Origin: Mycolicibacterium sp. CH28
Lineage (GTDB): Bacteria > Actinomycetota > Actinomycetes > Mycobacteriales > Mycobacteriaceae
Assembly (NCBI RefSeq): GCF_004745805.1
Contig: NZ_SRLQ01000017.1
Span: 150,946-214,945, forward strand
Reading direction: 5' to 3'
DNA length: 64,000 bases
Position numbers and translations under genes: made by a program. This document shows, in pieces, positions 60,237 through 64,000 of the stretch. Within the stretch, counting starts at the first letter, position 1. Each line of letters begins with the position of its first letter. The notes beneath the pieces were generated by a model. That model saw only the letters and a program-made list of their open reading frames with translations, did no database searches and was not told the DNA's origin.

Positions 60237-61406
60237 ATGTCCGTGAAGCTGCACTGGTTCCTGCCCACCTACGGTGACAGCCGGCTCATCGTCGGCGGCG
60301 GCCACGGCACGCCGGCGGGGGTCGCACACAGCGATCGGGATGCCTCGATCGACTATCTCGCCTCAATTGTGCGAGCCGCGGAGACATTCGGTTTCACCGC
60401 AGCGCTGATCCCGACCGGTGCGTGGTGTGAGGATGCGTTCATCACCGCCGCGCTGCTCGCGCGCGAGACCACCTCGCTGGGTTTTCTGGTGGCATTCCGG
60501 CCCGGACTGGTCAGCCCCACGCTGTCGGCGCAGATGGCGGCCACGTTCGCACGGCACGCCCCCGGTCGCATCCTGCTCAACGTCGTCGTCGGTGGAGAGG
60601 CCCATGAGCAGCGGGCATTCGGCGACCATCTCGACAAGGACGCCCGCTATGAACGGGCCGACGAGTTCCTCGACGTCGTCCGACGGCTCTGGCACGGTGA
60701 GACGGTCACCGCGCACGGCGACCACATCAGTATCGAGGGCGCCTCGCTGGCAACCCCGCCAAACCCGGTGCCGCCGTTGTACTTCGGCGGCAGTTCGGCA
60801 GCCGCCGGTCCCGTCGCGGCTCACCACGCCGACGTGTATCTGACCTGGGGTGAGCCACCTGCCGCCGTGCGGGAGAAGATCGAGTGGATCCGTGCACTCG
60901 CCGCCGAGCAGGGCCGCACGGTGCGATTCGGGATCCGGCTGCACACCATTTCACGCGACGATGCCGACGAAGCCTGGTCACAGGCCGACAAGCTCGTCGC
61001 CGCCCTCGACGAGGACACCGTCCGATCGGCGCAGGCCGGGCTGGGCCGCAGCCAGTCCGAGGGACAGCGCAGAATGCTCGCGCTGCACGAAGCCAACCGT
61101 ACGGACGGCTCGTGGCACAACGCGCGCAGCCTCGAGATCGCTCCGAACCTATGGGCCGGGGTCGGCCTGGTGCGCGGCGGCGCGGGGACCGCGCTGGTTG
61201 GCAGTCACACCGATGTGGCAGACCGGATCGCCGAGTACGCCGAGATCGGTATCGACGAGTTCATCTTCTCCGGATATCCGCACCTGGAGGAACTCTTCTG
61301 GTTCGGCGAGGGCGTGGTGCCGATCCTGCGTGAGCGCGGCCTATTCGACGGCGCTCACCCGCACGTCACACCCCCGTCCATCCCGTTCGTCGGCGCGGCG
61401 CACTAG
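60237..61406 (+). CDS. ssuD: FMN-dependent alkanesulfonate monooxygenase-like (SsuD) protein
   Basis: A 389-residue LLM-class TIM-barrel monooxygenase using FMNH2. The opening KLHWFLPTYGDSR and the region LVAFRPGLVSPTLSAQ match SsuD, which releases sulfite from alkanesulfonates during sulfur starvation; GGEAHEQRAFGDHLDKDARY is also typical. No SsuABC transporter or SsuE reductase is nearby, so related sulfur or carbon oxidation is possible. The gene stands alone with its own promoter. Confidence 0.82.
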   Translation: MSVKLHWFLPTYGDSRLIVGGGHGTPAGVAHSDRDASIDYLASIVRAAETFGFTAALIPTGAWCEDAFITAALLARETTSLGFLVAFRPGLVSPTLSAQMAATFARHAPGRILLNVVVGGEAHEQRAFGDHLDKDARYERADEFLDVVRRLWHGETVTAHGDHISIEGASLATPPNPVPPLYFGGSSAAAGPVAAHHADVYLTWGEPPAAVREKIEWIRALAAEQGRTVRFGIRLHTISRDDADEAWSQADKLVAALDEDTVRSAQAGLGRSQSEGQRRMLALHEANRTDGSWHNARSLEIAPNLWAGVGLVRGGAGTALVGSHTDVADRIAEYAEIGIDEFIFSGYPHLEELFWFGEGVVPILRERGLFDGAHPHVTPPSIPFVGAAH

Positions 61407-61588
61407 CCGCACCCGCGAACCTCGAGGAACCGCCGACTGCCGACATTCTGACCGGAGCCGGACTTCACGACCAACCTCGTGGCCAACCCTTGCATCGCCG
61501 CCGCGATCACCGCTGCCGGCCGCGGCCTGGCACGTCCTAGTCATGAAGACCCCACCCCGAATCGGCCCAGCTGTGCCAGGCTGGGGTA

Positions 61589-62422
61589 ATGACGGGCCGG
61601 GCCGACATCCTTGAATGGGCCAGACAGCGGATCATCGCCCGGGTCCCCAAGGCGGACCTGGACCAGCGCGACCCCGACTACATCCGAGACCAGTTGCCCG
61701 GCCTGTGGATGCTGGCCTCCCTGTACTTCCGGGCCGACGTTCGTGGACTGAATCGCATTCCTGCGCAAGGTCCGGTGCTGCTGGTTGGCAACCACAGCGG
61801 CGGCAACGTTCCTCCGGACACCTTCGTGTTCACGTTGGCGTTCTGCTCCTACTTCGGCGTCGAGCGGCCCTTCTACCAACTCGTGCACAACCTTGTCGCC
61901 GTGTACCCGATGTTGGGCTGGCTACGCAAGTTCGGCACCGTGGCGGCCAGTCCCGAAAACGCCCGACTGGCTTTGGAGTCCGGCTCCGCGGTGTTGGTGT
62001 ATCCAGGCGGCGACTACGAGGTGTATCGCCCGTCGTGGCAGCGGCACGTTGTCGACTTCGGCGGTCGCAAAGGGTTCGTGGGACTTGCCCGCGAGACCGG
62101 CGTGCCGATCGTTCCGGTGGCCAGCGTCGGCGGCCAGGAAACAGCATTGTTCCTCGGACGTGGGCAGTGGCTGGCCCGGGTGTTGATGCTCGACAAACTT
62201 CTGCGCCTCAAGAGTGTTCCGATATCGGTGGCGCTGCCCTGGGGGGTGAACGTCACCGACTGGTTGGGCCACATCCCGCTGCCGGCCAAGATCGTCATCG
62301 AGGTCCAAGACCCGATTACGGTCACCCACGACGACCAGGCGGTGTATGACGAGGTCGTGGCCAGCTTGCAGGCAGGTGTGGACCGGTTGGCCGCCGAACG
62401 ACGATTCCCGGTCCTCGGCTGA
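61589..62422 (+). CDS. Lysophospholipid/DGAT-like acyltransferase
   Basis: A 277-residue acyltransferase of the PlsC/LPLAT superfamily. The catalytic motif is VGNHSGGNVPPD (His-x4-Asp type variant, about residues 66-77) and the acceptor region includes VYPGGDYEVYRPSW (about residues 137-150). It would add an acyl chain to a lipid acceptor at the membrane. The stop overlaps the SRPBCC start (TGATG), so the two are co-translated. Confidence 0.83.
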   Translation: MTGRADILEWARQRIIARVPKADLDQRDPDYIRDQLPGLWMLASLYFRADVRGLNRIPAQGPVLLVGNHSGGNVPPDTFVFTLAFCSYFGVERPFYQLVHNLVAVYPMLGWLRKFGTVAASPENARLALESGSAVLVYPGGDYEVYRPSWQRHVVDFGGRKGFVGLARETGVPIVPVASVGGQETALFLGRGQWLARVLMLDKLLRLKSVPISVALPWGVNVTDWLGHIPLPAKIVIEVQDPITVTHDDQAVYDEVVASLQAGVDRLAAERRFPVLG

Positions 62423-62856
62423 TGCGCGTCGAACGCCGGACGACCCTCAATGCCGATCGCGAGACCGTGTGGAAGGTGCTCGGCGACCCGGACCGCTACC
62501 CGTCGTTGCTGCCCCACCTGGAACGCTGGGAGCCCCTTACCGAGGGCCCGCCGCAGGTCGGATCGCGCTACACCGTGCTGTGGAAGATCGGCTCGATACC
62601 GGTGGGAGGCGTCATCGAGGTGGTGGATCTGGACGCGGCGCGGGACCTCGCCTGGATCAGCATCACCGGCGTCACTCAGCGTGGCCGGTTCCGGCTGCGC
62701 GATGCGGGGCCGGGCCGAACCCTCGTGACTTTCCGGCTCGCCTACCACTCCGATGGCGGTCTGCTCGGCCTCATCGCCGATCGCATCGCGGCCCGCCAAG
62801 TTGCAAGATCACTCTCAGAGAGCCTGAAAAACCTTCAGCGCCTGGTGGATTCATAG
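62422..62856 (+). CDS. SRPBCC/START-like polyketide cyclase family protein
   Basis: A 144-residue SRPBCC fold protein that would bind a hydrophobic ligand in a deep pocket. The opening RRTTLNADRETVWKVLGDPD and central WEPLTEGPPQVGSRY are typical of mycobacterial members. It is coupled to the acyltransferase, which suggests lipid binding or transfer. No catalytic residues are identifiable. Confidence 0.82.
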   Translation: MRVERRTTLNADRETVWKVLGDPDRYPSLLPHLERWEPLTEGPPQVGSRYTVLWKIGSIPVGGVIEVVDLDAARDLAWISITGVTQRGRFRLRDAGPGRTLVTFRLAYHSDGGLLGLIADRIAARQVARSLSESLKNLQRLVDS

Positions 62857-62897
62857 TTTCCCGCCGAGGCGTCGGCCCTAACGGTGCGACGAGGCTC

Positions 62898-63116
62898 CTA
62901 CTTCTTATGGAAGACGTCGAAGACCTTCTCGCCGGCTTCCTTGAGCTTCTCGCCAGCCTCCTTGACCTTCTCCCCGGCGTCCTTGAGGTGAGACTTCGCT
63001 TGATCGCGTTGCCCTTCACGCTCAGCACTTTGGTCACCGGTGACCTTGCCAAGCGCTTCCTTGGCCTGACCACCAACATCTTGGATCTTGTTCTTCGCCT
63101 TGTCGATATCGCTCAT
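62898..63116 (-). CDS. CsbD-family stress protein
   Basis: A 72-residue hydrophilic protein with the CsbD core (DKAKNKIQDVGGQAKEALGK, residues 5-24, then VTGDQSAEREG) and repeated KEAGEK units at the C-terminus forming an amphipathic helix. Members are general stress proteins of unknown action. It is convergent with the SRPBCC gene. Confidence 0.88.
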   Translation of the reverse strand: MSDIDKAKNKIQDVGGQAKEALGKVTGDQSAEREGQRDQAKSHLKDAGEKVKEAGEKLKEAGEKVFDVFHKK

Positions 63117-63433
63117 AGCGTCTACTCATCCCTGGCTTGCGGGAATCGGCCCGTGGTGGTCGAGACCTCAAGCCGAGGTTAGCCCGACCAGGTCTGAGGC
63201 TGGCCACTCAAACGCACCCGGGGGACCATCGGCCCAACACATTGTGACCTTCGCCCTTACTAGCCGAGTTCCAGCACGATTAGCGTCCTAAGGTGTCGGC
63301 GAACAACATACACCGGGACATCCACTTTTGACGGAGAGCATCAAATAGGCCGAGAAACCCCGGGCCGAAGGCCATCGAATTGGCCGCTCAGTTCTGTCGC
63401 CTGCCAGGAGCATGGGGCCAGCGTGAGCTGATT
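63117..63433. other. Intergenic region before the IS21 element
   Basis: About 317 bases with no recognisable gene on either strand. It includes the CsbD promoter region and the target flank of the insertion. No target duplication can be judged because the right end is outside the window. Confidence 0.4.
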
Positions 63434-63521
63434 TTGCCAGGGTGATGGGACCACCTGGATTGCCAGTTATGGGACCACCGGCGCGTCGCGTCGGTGGTCT
63501 CTTCATTTGTTCGTTCGATCG

Positions 63522-63542
63522 CCGTGACGGTTCAAGTCACGG
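63522..63542 (+). other. Hairpin in the IS21 leader
   Basis: CCGTGAC and GTCACGG form a perfect seven-pair stem with a seven-base loop, 11 bases before the first possible istA start. It could limit expression from outside promoters, as in other insertion sequences. Confidence 0.5.
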
Positions 63543-63553
63543 AGGCAGCGGGC

Positions 63554-64000
63554 ATGGCTTTTCGGGAGGTCAGTGTGAACGAGATCAGGGAAGTACTACG
63601 GGTGTGGCTGGGGGTGGCCGGGTTACCGGCACCGGGCTACCGCACGATCGCCGCGCATTGCGGCCTGGACCGCAAAACGGTGCGCCGCTACGTCGAGGCC
63701 GCGCAAACGGCCGGTTTGCGCCGCAGCGACAGCGTCGAGGCTGTCGACGACGGGTTGATCGGGGCGGTCGCCGACGCGGTACGACCCGTACGCCCGGATG
63801 GCCATGGCGCGGCGTGGGAACACTTGCTGGGGTTCGAGGAGCAGATCACCGCGTGGGTGGCCGGCGACGGTGAGCAGCGCCCGTTGACGATCACCAAGAT
63901 CCACACCCTGCTGGCCCGCCAAGGCTGCGTGGTGCCGTATCGCACGTTGAACCGATTCGCCGGTGAGCGTTGCGGTTTCGGCCGCAAGGACACCACCGTG
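63554..64000 (+). CDS. istA: IS21-family transposase IstA, N-terminal part
   Basis: 149 codons open to the window edge. The N-terminal HTH (GYRTIAAHCGLDRKTVRRYV, about residues 28-47) and the following RPDGHGAAWEHLLGFEEQI and LTITKIHTLLARQG segments match IstA, which cuts and joins DNA. Catalytic DDE residues lie beyond the window. ATG at 63554 is assigned; GTG at 63575 has a better-spaced GGGAGG (63564-63569) and is a serious alternative. IstB would be expected downstream. Confidence 0.85.
   Translation, partial: MAFREVSVNEIREVLRVWLGVAGLPAPGYRTIAAHCGLDRKTVRRYVEAAQTAGLRRSDSVEAVDDGLIGAVADAVRPVRPDGHGAAWEHLLGFEEQITAWVAGDGEQRPLTITKIHTLLARQGCVVPYRTLNRFAGERCGFGRKDTTV

Larger units (their letters stand above)
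63434..64000 (+). mobile_element. IS21-family insertion sequence, left end (partial)
   Basis: The end carries two related terminal repeats, at 63434-63455 and 63460-63479, each TTGCCAG followed by a few bases and GGGACCACC, as in the multiple repeats of IS21 elements. A hairpin CCGTGAC/GTCACGG (63522-63542) precedes the transposase gene. The element continues beyond the window. Confidence 0.8.

Noticed and set aside
63288..63506. A 72-codon minus-strand ORF
   Set aside because: It crosses the IS21 terminal repeats and its sequence matches no family.
1..64000. tRNA, rRNA, riboswitches and CRISPR arrays
   Set aside because: No cloverleaf, conserved rRNA stretch, recognisable riboswitch core or regularly spaced repeats was found by reading; a dedicated covariance search was not possible.

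Overview
The window is high-GC actinobacterial DNA and almost certainly comes from a fast-growing environmental Mycobacterium (Mycolicibacterium). The evidence is an MmpS/MmpL pair of the MmpL4/5 type, a mycolic-acid-type cyclopropane/methyltransferase, an EthA-like Baeyer-Villiger monooxygenase beside a TetR regulator, DUF732 and other small secreted proteins, F420/LLM oxidoreductases, ANTAR regulators, many 4-bp ATGA/GTGA gene overlaps, and promoters that look leaderless. No rRNA, tRNA or CRISPR array was seen.

Layout. 1-8.3 kb: a tetritol (erythritol/threitol) uptake and oxidation locus (ABC transporter, EltD-like and DthD-like dehydrogenases, SorC regulator, FGGY kinase). 8.4-10.8 kb: a two-gene heteromeric acyl-CoA dehydrogenase. 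10.9-15.6 kb: an LLM oxidoreductase, a MarR regulator, and a divergent MFS transporter fused in frame to an isochorismatase-fold domain, followed by a second exported isochorismatase-fold protein. 15.7-23 kb: housekeeping and envelope genes (SDR, SOUL protein, mycolate-type methyltransferase, SulP transporter, PAS-ANTAR, CPBP protease, VanX-like dipeptidase). 23-27.5 kb: a meta-cleavage aromatic module (TetR, MhpA hydroxylase, alpha/beta hydrolase, extradiol dioxygenase) beside the frameshifted wreck of a 4-hydroxy-2-oxovalerate aldolase. 27.5-31.9 kb: a BVMO/esterase/TetR unit and small envelope proteins. 31.9-40 kb: a decayed serine protease, SPFH, STAS and ANTAR signalling genes, a cation efflux protein, and a transglutaminase/Anbu (ancestral proteasome beta) pair. 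40-44 kb: FadD ligase, class II aldolase and amidohydrolase under a GntR regulator. 44-48.6 kb: MarR, leader ORF, mmpS, mmpL and a small membrane protein. 48.6-60 kb: hydroxyacid dehydrogenase, cysteine hydrolase, IclR, a U32-like protein, an APC permease, then TetR, aldehyde dehydrogenase, FAD oxidoreductase and IlvD/Edd dehydratase. 60-63 kb: an SsuD-like monooxygenase, an acyltransferase, an SRPBCC protein and CsbD. 63.4 kb to the end: the left end of an IS21-family element with a partial istA.

The common theme is accessory catabolism: each module has its own regulator, and several intergenic regions carry well-formed operators. The most striking are a perfect 19-bp-arm palindrome before the TetR gene at 54.0 kb, paired 13-bp palindromes exactly 20 bp apart before the aldehyde dehydrogenase, paired TetR sites before mhpA, and mirror-image promoters between MarR and the MFS fusion. 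The leading novelty candidates are the MFS-isochorismatase fusion, the Anbu/transglutaminase pair in a mycobacterial background, the 16-codon leader ORF coupled to mmpS, and the aldolase and protease remnants.
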